A stretch of 64,000 nt of DNA from Oscillospiraceae bacterium (GCA_910575505.1 CAJTFK010000008.1:62001-126000), one strand, 5' to 3'; counted from the stretch's first letter, positions 42,310 to 50,816 are shown. Numbers and translations: made by a program. The notes: a model not told the origin generated them from the sequence alone.

Positions 42310-43182
42310 ATGGATGCGAAAGCGACTGGAGAACTGATCGCCGCCCGGCGGCGGGCGCTGGGATGGAATCAGGCGGAGCTGGCGGAGCGGCTCCACGTGA
42401 CGGACAAGGCCGTCAGCCGCTGGGAGACGGGCCGGGGAATGCCGGGCCTGGACAGCCTGGAGCCTCTGTCGGAGGCCCTGGGCCTGTCGGTCAGCGAGCT
42501 GCTCGGCGGAAAGGAACTGACACAGGAGGAATTGCCGAAAGCGGCGGGAGGACAGATTATGGAGAGCATGAAGCAGGGATACAGATGGAAGCGGCTGGCC
42601 TGGCTGGCCATGGCGGCGGTGACGGCCCTGGCTGTCTGGGGAATCAGCGTGTCCCTCCAGGCCCAGCGGGAGCAGGCGGAGCGGGACGCCCACTACGCCG
42701 CCTCAGTTCACTTTGAGGACGGTGAAGCCCTGGCGCAGGGGACGGCGGCCTATTTTCAGGACCAGGACCCCCAATTTGACGCCAGAACGCTGGAGGTCCG
42801 GGAGCGGGAGGCGAAGGGGGATTACCTGGCCCTCCTCTGCGGAGATAAGGCGGGAGAGTGGTGCATGAGCCTCTGGCAGAGAGACACGCTCTTCCCGGAC
42901 CGCTACTGTCCCATCGGAGGCCGGGTCCGGGTGAACCCGGGCGTCAATGGGCTGCTGGTGTGGAATTTCGGAGACCCGGAAAACGCAGTGGTGGTGACCT
43001 CCGGCGTGGAGCTGCCGGAGAAGGCGGTCCGTTATGAGTGGAGCCATGACGGCATAGGGGTTCGGGGCGTGATCTGGGAAGACCGGGTGCTGGATCTCTG
43101 TCTCACGACCTTTCATGATGCCGGTAATTCGATTTACCCCCGTCCCTACCTGTTTGATGATTACGGGAATTATATCCGGTAA
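42310..43182 (+). CDS. Membrane-anchored XRE-family regulator with extracytoplasmic domain
   Basis: 290 residues. Residues 5-60 form an XRE helix-turn-helix (LGWNQAELAERLHVTDKAVS then RWETGRGMPGLDSLEPLSEAL). One membrane segment follows at about 97-118 (RLAWLAMAAVTALAVWGISV), then about 170 residues predicted outside. This outer domain contains paired cysteines (LLCGDKAGEWCMSL, RYCPIGG) and is not a family I recognise. The layout is that of a one-component membrane-bound transcription factor. ATG at 42310 has AGGAGGGG eight bases upstream; the ATG at 42304 is too close. Divergent from the LtaS-like gene, which it might regulate. Confidence 0.8.
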   Translation: MDAKATGELIAARRRALGWNQAELAERLHVTDKAVSRWETGRGMPGLDSLEPLSEALGLSVSELLGGKELTQEELPKAAGGQIMESMKQGYRWKRLAWLAMAAVTALAVWGISVSLQAQREQAERDAHYAASVHFEDGEALAQGTAAYFQDQDPQFDARTLEVREREAKGDYLALLCGDKAGEWCMSLWQRDTLFPDRYCPIGGRVRVNPGVNGLLVWNFGDPENAVVVTSGVELPEKAVRYEWSHDGIGVRGVIWEDRVLDLCLTTFHDAGNSIYPRPYLFDDYGNYIR

Positions 43183-43190
43183 CGGTGCAA

Positions 43191-43225
43191 AACGCCTCTC
43201 CGCACGATAACGGAGGGGCGTTTTT
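43191..43225 (+). terminator. Terminator of the XRE-family gene
   Basis: Twelve-base stem (AACGCCTCTCCG with complement, one G-U pair) and eight-base loop followed by five T residues. It can also act on the convergent GTPase operon, where the run is four T. Confidence 0.85.
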
Positions 43226-43247
43226 CTGCGCTGTATTACAATGCGTA

Positions 43248-44177
43248 TCAGAAATTGACGACCTCCTGGGCGGGTTTCTCGCAGGGGCCGATGCTCATGA
43301 CGTGCATCACCGGGCCCTTGCCCTGATAGGCGTCGTGGTTTTCCACCGCCATGCGGACAGTGACCTCGATCCAGTCCCGGTTGTTGTAGTCCTTCAGGCC
43401 GATGCCCTTGGCGATCAGGCCCAGGAACTGGATGTCGTTCTCGCAGCAGACCATGGCGAAGCGGCCGGGGCAGTGGATGCCCGGATATTTTTTCGAGTGG
43501 CACATGATGAGCTTCATGTGAACCAGCTTCCCCGCCCAGCGCTCCGGGTGGTCCATAACGTCCACGTACCACACGCCGAAATCCTCGTCGGGGATGTCCA
43601 CAACGTCCTGAGTCAGGTCGAAGGGGCACTCGTCCCCGGTGAGATAGTCCTCGCTGCTGCCGTCTACATTTTCAAAATAGATGTCCGCCCGGCGGTTCAC
43701 CATCCGCAGATTCCGCTTCCGCAGAGATTCCCGGAGCTCCGGCGTGGCCCGGTTGAACACCAGCAGGTCCGCGTTGGTGATTTTCTCCATCATCAGCTGG
43801 CCCATGTTCTTCACATACAGCTCAAAGGTCCCGGCCTCCACAAAGGTCATAATCTGGTAGAGCACCCAGTTGGCGGGCAGGACCTCCCGGTAGAGCCGTT
43901 CCATCTGCCACATGCCGTTGTACTCAATCAGCACCTGCCTGGGGCGGTATTTCTTTTCCAGCTCCTTCATCCGGGAACAGGTCAGGTCCGCCTCGTCCTC
44001 AATGTCCACCACGGTGACGTTGTCCAGCGCCTTGGGGTTATATTCCTCCTCGCCCTCCTCGCAGCGGAGAAGCAGCGTTTTGTCTTCCCGGGCAAAGCCG
44101 TCCTCCAGGACGCCGTTGATAAAATTGGTCTTGCCGGAATCCAGAAATCCGGCAACCAGATAAACAGGAATATCCAT
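43248..44177 (-). CDS. G3E-family GTPase variant with Cys-rich C-terminal domain
   Basis: 309 residues. The N-terminus has a P-loop GFLDSGKTNFINGVL of the CobW/COG0523 type, but the metal-binding CxCC motif normally near residue 65 is absent. The C-terminal third (HMKLIMCHSKKYPGIHCPGR then FAMVCCENDIQFLGL) resembles the C-terminal domain of the YcgQ/TIGR03943 (DUF1980) membrane proteins, which is often genetically linked to COG0523 GTPases. It follows the His-rich GTPase gene by 25 bases in one operon. The family points to metal allocation, probably zinc or cobalt; this is inference. Confidence 0.78.
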   Translation of the reverse strand: MDIPVYLVAGFLDSGKTNFINGVLEDGFAREDKTLLLRCEEGEEEYNPKALDNVTVVDIEDEADLTCSRMKELEKKYRPRQVLIEYNGMWQMERLYREVLPANWVLYQIMTFVEAGTFELYVKNMGQLMMEKITNADLLVFNRATPELRESLRKRNLRMVNRRADIYFENVDGSSEDYLTGDECPFDLTQDVVDIPDEDFGVWYVDVMDHPERWAGKLVHMKLIMCHSKKYPGIHCPGRFAMVCCENDIQFLGLIAKGIGLKDYNNRDWIEVTVRMAVENHDAYQGKGPVMHVMSIGPCEKPAQEVVNF

Positions 44178-44202
44178 TATAAAGCAAACTTCCTTTACAG
44201 AC

Positions 44203-45369
44203 TTACAGGCCGAAGAGGTCTGCCAGCTTGTCTTCCTTCAGCTCCGCACCGATGACACAGAGGCGGCCGGTATAGTCGGGATGTCCCGCCCGGATTTCGT
44301 GTTCTTCAGGCACATAGTCAAACTCAATCCACGCGCCGTCCTGGCCATTGACGATGCCCTTGGCGCGAAGAATGCTGCCGTATTCCCCGGAGTCCAGGGC
44401 GGTGAGAATCTTCTCGATATCCGCCTGGGTGAAGGCCCTGGGAGTTTCCCGGCCCCAGGAGGCAAAGACCTCGTCGGCATGGTGGTGGTGATGGTGGCAG
44501 GAGCAGCCGGGGTCATCGCACTCGTGGCCATGGTCGTGGTGGTGCCCGTGCTCCCCGCACTCGTGGTGGTGCTCGTGTTCCCCGCACTCGTGGTGATGCC
44601 CGTGTTCCCCGCACTCGTGGTGGTGCCCGTGTTCCCCGCACTCGTGGTGATGCCCGTGTTCCCCGCACTCGTGGTGGTGCTCATGCTCCCCGTGCTCGTG
44701 GTGGTGCTCATGCTCCGCCTCTCCGGCAGCGTGCTCCGCCCGCATGCTCTCCAGCAGCTCGTCCGCCAGGGAGACCTTTTCAATGGCGGAGAGAATGGTC
44801 CTGCCGTCCAGCCGGTCCCAGGGGGTTGTCAGGATGGCGGCGCCGGGATTCTTCTCCCGCAGCAGAGCGACCGCCGCCTCCAGCTTTTCCTGACTCAGCT
44901 TCTGGGTCCGGGAGAGGACAATGGTTCCGGCGGATTCAATCTGATTGTTATAGAATTCACCGAAGTTTTTCATGTAGACCTTGACCTTGCCGGCGTCGGC
45001 CACGGTGACGAAGCTGTTGAGCTTCATGTCTCCGGTTTCCGCCGCGGTGTTCTCCACTGCCACAATCACGTCGGACAGCTTGCCCACGCCGGAGGGCTCG
45101 ATGAGGATGCGGTCCGGCTGGAACCGGTCTTTTACGTCCTTGAGGGCCTGATTGAAGTCCCCCACCAGAGAACAGCAGATGCAGCCGGAGGACATCTCGG
45201 AAATCTGGATGCCGGACTCCTTCAGAAAGCCGCCGTCGATGCTGATTTCGCCGAACTCGTTTTCAATCAGAACCAGCTGCTCTCCCTGGTAGGCTTCCGC
45301 CAGCAGCTTTTTGATGAGGGTGGTTTTGCCCGCCCCCAGGAAGCCGGAGATAATGTCAATTTTAGTCAT
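44203..45369 (-). CDS. COG0523 GTPase with His/Cys tandem-repeat metal-binding insert
   Basis: 388 residues. P-loop GFLGAGKTTLIKKLL at residue 9, the metal-binding SGCICCSL (CxCC) near 62, and EPSGVGKL near 91 are standard COG0523 (G3E, CobW/YeiR) motifs. Between about residues 210 and 300 lies a long insert of seven or so tandem nine-residue units of the form HHHECGEHG, then CDDPGCSCHHHHHH. After it comes the CobW C-terminal domain (RAKGIVNGQDGAWIEFDYVP). It should hydrolyse GTP to hand metal (Zn, Ni or Co) to a target. The Cys in each repeat is unusual; most such inserts have only His with Asp/Glu. At DNA level the insert is a 27-bp tandem repeat. Confidence 0.9.
   Translation of the reverse strand: MTKIDIISGFLGAGKTTLIKKLLAEAYQGEQLVLIENEFGEISIDGGFLKESGIQISEMSSGCICCSLVGDFNQALKDVKDRFQPDRILIEPSGVGKLSDVIVAVENTAAETGDMKLNSFVTVADAGKVKVYMKNFGEFYNNQIESAGTIVLSRTQKLSQEKLEAAVALLREKNPGAAILTTPWDRLDGRTILSAIEKVSLADELLESMRAEHAAGEAEHEHHHEHGEHEHHHECGEHGHHHECGEHGHHHECGEHGHHHECGEHEHHHECGEHGHHHDHGHECDDPGCSCHHHHHHADEVFASWGRETPRAFTQADIEKILTALDSGEYGSILRAKGIVNGQDGAWIEFDYVPEEHEIRAGHPDYTGRLCVIGAELKEDKLADLFGL
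44480..44740 (-). repeat. 27-bp tandem repeat coding for His/Cys-rich insert
   Basis: About seven near-identical 27-base units run through the GTPase gene. They are in frame and have no spacers. Copy number is likely to vary between strains by slippage. Confidence 0.85.
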
Positions 45370-45968
45370 GGTATCAAGTCCTTTACTGTCAGTTTATTTT
45401 GCCCTTTTGCCTTTCATGTTGATAAAAGTCCAGTTCCTTGGTTTTTCGTCAGAATAACTGTATGGGTGATTGCCTGCAACAGATAATGACCCGGTAAATC
45501 CGATTTTATTTAATTATATGTGCTGTAATAATTGTGTAGCTGTAAGAGTTAATCGTTATTCTGATATTATCAATTTCGCAATACCAATTCTTTCCTCGCG
45601 TATAAATATTGCACCCCTTGTCTAACAGCTTTTTCTTACACCATTCAACCACGTCGTCGGTATCTAATCTCAAATTTTTCTTAATCCTATCAATTCCCAT
45701 TTCCGTAGTATGAACTTTGTCTATATTAGATAACAGAATTTCTTTATCCATATACGATTGCCCTCGCGAATTCCCATTTGCTACTTTGACTATATCACAG
45801 GCAGTTTTTGGCTTCAACCTTATGATTTGTTAAATTGCCAGAGTTTTGAGCCAACAACACGAAAGGTAAAAGGGACGTTTATTTGCCCATATCATACCAC
45901 TGAATTTGAAAAATGCAACAATGCTCACAAAAATTTTACACATGGAGCGGAAAACGGGGCAGGCGCGC
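45370..45968. other. AT-rich island around a DUF3781 gene
   Basis: The base composition is clearly more AT-rich than the rest of the window. It contains the DUF3781 gene (45506-45751) and otherwise no recognisable gene. The right part (45818-45968) may be decayed sequence. The composition change suggests acquisition from a lower-GC relative. Confidence 0.55.
45506..45751 (-). CDS. DUF3781 domain protein
   Basis: 81 residues from ATG at 45751 (MDKEILLSNIDKVHTTEMGI). The pattern LLSNIDKVHTTEMGIDRIKK, DDVVEWCKKKL, KNWYCEIDN and ITINSYSYTIITAH matches the small DUF3781 family of Firmicutes, whose function is unknown. The open frame extends upstream to a TTG at 45817 without a good ribosome site. 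Codon use is AT-rich, unlike the neighbouring genes, which suggests horizontal transfer. Confidence 0.75.
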   Translation of the reverse strand: MDKEILLSNIDKVHTTEMGIDRIKKNLRLDTDDVVEWCKKKLLDKGCNIYTRGKNWYCEIDNIRITINSYSYTIITAHIIK

Positions 45969-46889
45969 TTACGGCGCTTCCCGGTCCTCCATCTGGTGGG
46001 TCTCCGAATGGTCGTTCGCCTCGTTTTCCTCCCGGGCCTGCCGGAGATAGTCCGTATCCGCCGTTTTTTTGCTGGGAACGAAGCCCTGGGCCGCCGTCCG
46101 GCGCAGTCCTTTGCTCTTGGCATAGAAAAAGCCGGTGACGGAGAAAACCACGGCCCCGATGAAGTTGACAAACAGGTCCTTCATGGTGTCAATGAGGCCG
46201 ATGTCCAGATAGCCCCCCAGACCCAGGGATTCGCCGTTGATGAGCACATCCTGAATGCCGGTGATGCTGACCACCCTGTTGGACCGGGTGGCGTCCAGTG
46301 TGGCGGAGTGAATGGCCTGGATCACCGTGTCCCGCTGCATGTCGGTGTGGAAAAACCAGTCCATACCAAACTCGAAGAACTCCCACAGCACGCCCACGGT
46401 CATGGAGAAGCAGAAGGCCATCAAAGCCAGGAAGAAGGGAGAGAGGTCGAAGGTCAGCCGCTCGTCGTCGTTGAGCAGCACCACCATGGCGAAGCCCACG
46501 GCGGCGGCCAGGAAGCCGTTGAGGGTGTGGAGCATGGTGTCCCAGTGGGGCACCACCACATAGAAGGCGTTGACCTCCCCCAGGACCTCCGCCGCGTAGA
46601 TGAAGCAGAGGACGGTGATTTCCAGGGCGGGGGGAAGCTCGATGTGGAATTTCACCTGAATCCAGCTGGGGACATAGAGCAGCAGATAGGCCAGGGCGCA
46701 GTAGAAGGCGCTTTCATAGCCGCCTATTATAATCTGACGGATGAAGATGACGATGACCAGAAGGCGCAGCGTGTAGAACACGACAAAGGAACTCCTGTGC
46801 TCCCGCAGCTCCTTTTCCATGGCACGGCGGAAGTTTTTCTTTTCCCGCTGTTTGGCCTGTTTCCGGTCTTTTTTGCTGAGATTGGTCAA
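45969..46889 (-). CDS. DUF2238/YjdF-like membrane protein
   Basis: 306 residues. A highly basic N-terminal tail (MTNLSKKDRKQAKQREKKNF) precedes about seven membrane segments. HWDTMLHTLNGFLAAAVGFA, GVLWEFFEFGMDWFF and IDTMKDLFVNFIGA resemble the (D/W)-x2-H-x3-G-F, W-E-x2-E and D-T-x-x-D-L signatures of the DUF2238 (YjdF) family, a group of unknown function with conserved charged residues in the membrane. Ends in an acidic tail. Single gene between two terminated units. Confidence 0.7.
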   Translation of the reverse strand: MTNLSKKDRKQAKQREKKNFRRAMEKELREHRSSFVVFYTLRLLVIVIFIRQIIIGGYESAFYCALAYLLLYVPSWIQVKFHIELPPALEITVLCFIYAAEVLGEVNAFYVVVPHWDTMLHTLNGFLAAAVGFAMVVLLNDDERLTFDLSPFFLALMAFCFSMTVGVLWEFFEFGMDWFFHTDMQRDTVIQAIHSATLDATRSNRVVSITGIQDVLINGESLGLGGYLDIGLIDTMKDLFVNFIGAVVFSVTGFFYAKSKGLRRTAAQGFVPSKKTADTDYLRQAREENEANDHSETHQMEDREAP

Positions 46890-47021
46890 AATGAGTACCT
46901 CCTGTTCGTGGCTGTTCGGATTCTGTTCCCTCTTCGGGCGGGACCGCTCCGAAAGCGCCTGCCCGGATTATTTTGAGCGGAATTCTGAATTTGCTTCCAA
47001 CCATAATACGCCATTTTATCA

Positions 47022-47052
47022 CAAAACGGCTCCGCTGGCAAGCGGAGCCGTT
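47022..47052 (-). terminator. Terminator of the BlaI-M56 operon
   Basis: Twelve-base stem (AACGGCTCCGCT with complement) and a GGCA/TGCC loop followed on the minus strand by TTTTGTG, 28 bases after the M56 gene. Confidence 0.75.
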
Positions 47053-47079
47053 GAGCGGACCTATATCAAAAGTTTGTGT

Positions 47080-49785
47080 CTACCAGCCGGTGCCTGTGCC
47101 GTCGCAGCGCCAGCCCTCCTCCGTCAGGTACATGTAGCCGACGCGGCCATAGGAGAAGGCTCCCTCCGGAGCACCGTCCCCCTCGTATTCTCCGGTGTTC
47201 CCTGCCATGAGCCAGTGCAGGGCCCGGTCGTTCTCCGGGACAAAGACCGTCTGATACTGGAAGGCGAAGCGCTCCAGGCCCCTGGTATTGGCGGGGAAGA
47301 AGCTGTCCAGGTCCTCCGGCTCCAGCCAGTCCAGGGACTCCTCGTAGGCGGTGTTTTTCACATAGGTGCAGGCGTACTTACTGCCGGGGGACACCCGCAG
47401 CATGGTCCCCTCGTTGGCATCCACCCATTCCTGGGCAATCTCGCCGCGGCTCTGGCCCCGGTCCGGGATGACGATGTCCGCCGTCAGGGCCTCCGCCTCC
47501 GCCTCGTCGAACCACATCCGCCAGTAGTCAAAGAGATTTTCCTGAAAGGCGCCCTCCGGGTCGGTGGGAGGGGCCTCGTACCAGACTGTTTCACCGTTTT
47601 CATAAATCCGCAGCAGGTCTCTGCCCCGCCACATCTGGATGGCGGCGGCGCCGTCCGCCGACTCCAGGGTCAGGGACGCGGTCCTGGGCAGGGCGGCGGG
47701 CTCCTCCGCCGGCTGGAAGAGGAAGGAGAGGGGGAAGCCCATGACCCGGTTGTGTCCGTTCCAGCGGTCCAGGTCGGCGGGGCAGCGGACCGGCTCCCCG
47801 TTCATGGGCGTGTAGGTGAACACCGGGTAAGGCGTTTCCGTGATGCGCTCCGCCAGCCGCCCCAGGGCGAGGGCGGTCTCGTCCAGGCCCTGCCAGTATG
47901 CCGGCACCGGCTCGCCGGGCGTTTCCTCCGGCCCGGAGCCCAGGGTTACCTCGGTGACGCCCCCCAGGGAGAAGCAGTCCGCCGTCACGTTCTCATGGGC
48001 GAAGGTCTCCCGGACGAAGCGCAGCAGCACCTGGATGGGGTCCAGGGCCCAGGGTTCATAGCCGTTGTCCACCGCTGTCTGGAGCCGCCGGTAGTAGTTG
48101 TCCGCAGAGCGGTCCTCCAGGTATTCGCCGGGATCCAGGCTGTCCACGTTGGGCCGGACGGGGTGGCTCTCTCCGTCCCCGTAGAAAATCCGCTCCACGC
48201 CCCAGATGCCGCCCTCGCCCTGGGTCACCGGCTGGACCATCCGCAGGGTCCAGGCCACGCCGGTGGAGCCATTCACCGGCTTGTAGGGCCAGTAGGTCAC
48301 GTCCATATAGTTGCAGCCGCTGTGGAAATAGGGCTGGTTCAGATAGGCCTCGCAGTCGAAGCCCTCCGCCCCCTCCTGGTCCAGGATGATACTCCACACC
48401 CAGTCCATCAGGGCGCTCTGGGTCTGGTGGTATTCCTCCTGCCGTTCCACGGGGAAGTTCACGTCGGTGGGGAACAGGGTGGCATAGTACAGCTCGCCCT
48501 TTTTGGCTTCGCAGTGCCAGCCGCTGCCGTCCAGGTTGTCCACGAAGCACTCCTCAAAGCCCCCCTGGTCCAGCTCGTAGACTGTCAGCAGCCAGCCGCC
48601 CCATTGCTTTTCTTCTTCGGACAGCTTCAGGGCGTATTTGGCCAGAGAGGGCCTGCCGTCGTCAGGGATGATCTCCACGTTTTTCGCCAGCTCCTCCGGC
48701 AGCGTGAACAGCTGCTCGCTGAGGCCGGATTCCTCCGGGACTTCCGGATTCCTCGGCTCCTCCTCCGGCGGCGCGGTGAAGGCGCAGCCCACCGCCAGAG
48801 CCAGAATCAGAGCCAAGGCCGCCGCGGCGGCGGCCACAGTCCTGGGCCTTCGGGCAATCAGCGTCACCCGTTGGCGGATGCGGCGCTTGCTGCCGCTCAT
48901 GGTGGTGGCGGTTTGCAGCAGAGGCGTTCGCCCGGCGGCAATCATGTCCACCAGGGTTTTGCCGTAGGCCAGGCGCTCCCCCTCGCCCAGCCGCCGGATG
49001 GCCCCCTCGTCACAGGCCAGCTCGCAGTCTCTCCGGCTGAGGGCCGCCGCCCACCATACCAGGGGGTCGAACCAGTAGAGGCACAGGCACAGGCACCGCA
49101 GCGCCGCCCACCAGTGGTCCCCATGACGGTAATGGGTCCCTTCGTGGGCCAGGATGTGCCGCAGCCGGTCCGGGCTCTCCAGGGCGGCGGGGGTGATATA
49201 GATGGCGGGCCGGAACAGGCCGGAAAGACAGGGGGAGGCCAGCTCCCTCGACACATAGACCGGCAGGGGGCACCGGACGCCTATCATACCCAAGTCCACA
49301 GGCTTGGCGTTTTTCTTGAGCCTCCGCCGGAACCGGAGATTTACGGCCAGGAACCACAGGCCCATAACAGCCGCACCCGCCAGCCAAACAGGCCTCGCCC
49401 ACCGAACCGCCAGCTCTGACAAGGGCACTTCCTCTGTCATAGCCCGGGCCTGGGTCTCCAGATTGGCCCAGTCGGCGGCGGTGAAGGCAGAAAGGTCTGC
49501 GCCCCGCTGGCGGTACTCCGCCTCTATCTGGCTGTAAGCACTGTCATAGGACCGGGTGGATACCGGCGTCTGGGCGATGCGCTCCAGCGCCGGAGTTTCC
49601 ACCCGCTCCAGCAGGGCCGCGGCGCTGAGGGCGCTGCTTACCGGATTCACCGGCGCCAGCAGCCGCAGAGCCACCAGCAGCCACAGGGCATACTGGACCC
49701 GGGGGCTGATTTTTCCCCGCAGAACGGGCCCCAGAGCCGCCAGCAGCAAAATCAGAATCGAGGACGACAGTAAAATCGTTTTCAT
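47080..49785 (-). CDS. BlaR1/MecR1-type M56 metallopeptidase with large novel C-terminus
   Basis: 901 residues, much longer than BlaR1 (about 600). N-terminal membrane segments (about 5-50 and 130-150) enclose a loop; the M56 peptidase has HILAHEGTHYRHGDHWW near residue 218 (HExxH form) and the downstream CELACDEGAIRRLG near 255. A further membrane segment (about 320-340, ALILALAVGCAF) leads to a roughly 550-residue extracellular part. This is not the penicillin-binding domain of BlaR1: no SxxK/KTG set is seen, and it is rich in Trp, Glu and Asp with repeat-like segments. The gene overlaps the stop of the upstream BlaI gene, so it is the sensor/protease for that repressor. Its ligand is unknown. 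Confidence 0.88.
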   Translation of the reverse strand: MKTILLSSSILILLLAALGPVLRGKISPRVQYALWLLVALRLLAPVNPVSSALSAAALLERVETPALERIAQTPVSTRSYDSAYSQIEAEYRQRGADLSAFTAADWANLETQARAMTEEVPLSELAVRWARPVWLAGAAVMGLWFLAVNLRFRRRLKKNAKPVDLGMIGVRCPLPVYVSRELASPCLSGLFRPAIYITPAALESPDRLRHILAHEGTHYRHGDHWWAALRCLCLCLYWFDPLVWWAAALSRRDCELACDEGAIRRLGEGERLAYGKTLVDMIAAGRTPLLQTATTMSGSKRRIRQRVTLIARRPRTVAAAAAALALILALAVGCAFTAPPEEEPRNPEVPEESGLSEQLFTLPEELAKNVEIIPDDGRPSLAKYALKLSEEEKQWGGWLLTVYELDQGGFEECFVDNLDGSGWHCEAKKGELYYATLFPTDVNFPVERQEEYHQTQSALMDWVWSIILDQEGAEGFDCEAYLNQPYFHSGCNYMDVTYWPYKPVNGSTGVAWTLRMVQPVTQGEGGIWGVERIFYGDGESHPVRPNVDSLDPGEYLEDRSADNYYRRLQTAVDNGYEPWALDPIQVLLRFVRETFAHENVTADCFSLGGVTEVTLGSGPEETPGEPVPAYWQGLDETALALGRLAERITETPYPVFTYTPMNGEPVRCPADLDRWNGHNRVMGFPLSFLFQPAEEPAALPRTASLTLESADGAAAIQMWRGRDLLRIYENGETVWYEAPPTDPEGAFQENLFDYWRMWFDEAEAEALTADIVIPDRGQSRGEIAQEWVDANEGTMLRVSPGSKYACTYVKNTAYEESLDWLEPEDLDSFFPANTRGLERFAFQYQTVFVPENDRALHWLMAGNTGEYEGDGAPEGAFSYGRVGYMYLTEEGWRCDGTGTGW

Positions 49786-50165
49786 CGCTCTTCCTCCTCC
49801 GCCCGGCGCAGAATGGCGTATAAATCGTCGATGTCCGATTTGCTCAGGTCGTTTCGCTCCACCAGAGCGCTGACCAGCAGTCCCACGCTGTCGTGATAGG
49901 CCCGCTTCAGCAGGGAGTCCGTTTCCGCCGCCGCCGCGTCCTCACGGGCCAGCGCCGCCCGGAAGACCTTGGTCCGGCCCTCCGTGGTGTAGGCGATCAG
50001 CCCTTTCTGCTCCATCCGCCGCACCATGGTGGTGACGGTGCTCTTGGCCCAGCCGGGGTCCTCCCCCAGCGCCCGCACCAGCTCCATCAGGGTCTTTGGG
50101 CCCGCCCATAAAACCTCCATCACCCGCCATTCCCCGGCGGAGAGAGATACCCTCTGTTCCTCCAT
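49782..50165 (-). CDS. BlaI/MecI-family transcription repressor
   Basis: 127 residues. A winged helix spans about 1-75 (SLSAGEWRVMEVLWAGPKTL, WAKSTVTTMVRRMEQKGLIA) followed by a dimerisation helix region. BlaI proteins repress their own operon and are cut when the M56 partner is activated. The ATG at 50165 follows AAAGGAG; the longer frame upstream overlaps the promoter. Its end overlaps the M56 gene start by four bases (ATGA). Confidence 0.92.
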   Translation of the reverse strand: MEEQRVSLSAGEWRVMEVLWAGPKTLMELVRALGEDPGWAKSTVTTMVRRMEQKGLIAYTTEGRTKVFRAALAREDAAAAETDSLLKRAYHDSVGLLVSALVERNDLSKSDIDDLYAILRRAEEEER

Positions 50166-50217
50166 GTCCGTGCTCCTTTCGTCCGGTCTTCTCGGTTGGT
50201 TTACTCCTGTAGCCCAT

Positions 50218-50246
50218 AGTATATCAGAAAGGCTTACATCTGTCAA
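50218..50246 (-). promoter_or_regulatory. Promoter and likely BlaI operator
   Basis: Minus-strand TTGACA (50246-50241) and TATACT (50223-50218) with a 17-base spacer. GACAGATGTA (50244-50235) overlaps the -35 and matches the TACANNTGTA type site of the BlaI/MecI/CopY family with one change, consistent with autorepression. Confidence 0.75.
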
Positions 50247-50483
50247 CCGATCCCGGCGCTTTTTAGAAGCTGTATTCATGGCCGGAGGGCGCCGGACGGG
50301 TGAAGCTCTTCCCGCCGGACAAGGAGGTTTTTCACAGAAATTCTGGCAGGCCATGGGGAAAAGCGGCGCGGGATTGCAGGAAAAAGACCGTTCAGGCGGC
50401 CCGCAGCGGATGTAAATACAGGCTCCTGTTTCCAGGCGTCCGGGCGGGCCGCCAAGGTCCGGCGGCGGATTTCCTGAAAATCA

Positions 50484-50512
50484 CAGTTGACAAATGGGCC
50501 GGCATTTCTTAT
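50484..50512 (+). promoter_or_regulatory. Sigma-A promoter of the metY-metA operon
   Basis: TTGACA (50484-50489) and TATAAT (50507-50512) with a 17-base spacer, directly before the T-box leader. Confidence 0.85.
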
Positions 50513-50518
50513 AATACC

Positions 50519-50790
50519 CTAAAAGCGATGACGGAGAGGGACGGGGATACGGACCTTCAGAGAGCTGCCGGGCGGTGCGAGGCGGCAGGAATGGTCCCCA
50601 GGTCTTATGGCTCCTGAGCCGGACGTTCGACAGGTAGGGCGTCCCGTGCGCCGCGTTAAGGCAAAGGGGTTGCTGGACCCTGTGAGGGGCGTCGGGCCGT
50701 GAGGCCGGCGCAATTTGAGTGGTACCGCGGAAGCAGCAATGGCTTTCGTCTCAAAGGAATTCCTTTGGGACGGAGGCTTTTTCTTTTCGT
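50519..50790 (+). promoter_or_regulatory. T-box leader, probably tRNA-Met responsive
   Basis: The conserved T-box GTGGTACCGCGG lies at 50719-50730, followed by the terminator at 50742-50784. The stem I start (GCGATGACGGAGAGG) is at 50525. An ATG at 50607-50609 on the 3' side of stem I is in a plausible specifier position, after a GGACC/GGTCC helix that closes the distal arm. Uncharged tRNA would favour the antiterminator and expression of the methionine genes. The specifier assignment is a by-eye fold. Confidence 0.92.
50742..50784 (+). terminator. T-box attenuator terminator
   Basis: Stem of about 16 pairs with two wobble or mismatched positions around an AATT loop, then a T-rich tract. The antiterminator would instead pair the T-box bulge sequence with the 5' side of this stem. 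Confidence 0.88.
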
Positions 50791-50816
50791 CCCAAACCTG
50801 AAAGGAGCACACAACT

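Noticed and set aside
44480..44740. 27-bp repeats as a CRISPR or minisatellite
   Set aside because: Repeats have no spacers and are in frame within the GTPase gene, coding the metal-binding insert.
45758..46138. 126-residue plus-strand frame in the AT-rich island
   Set aside because: Runs antisense into the DUF2238-like gene, with no RBS or domain.
46819..49419. 866-residue open frame on the plus strand
   Set aside because: Antisense to the M56 sensor gene, which has its HExxH motif and overlaps blaI.
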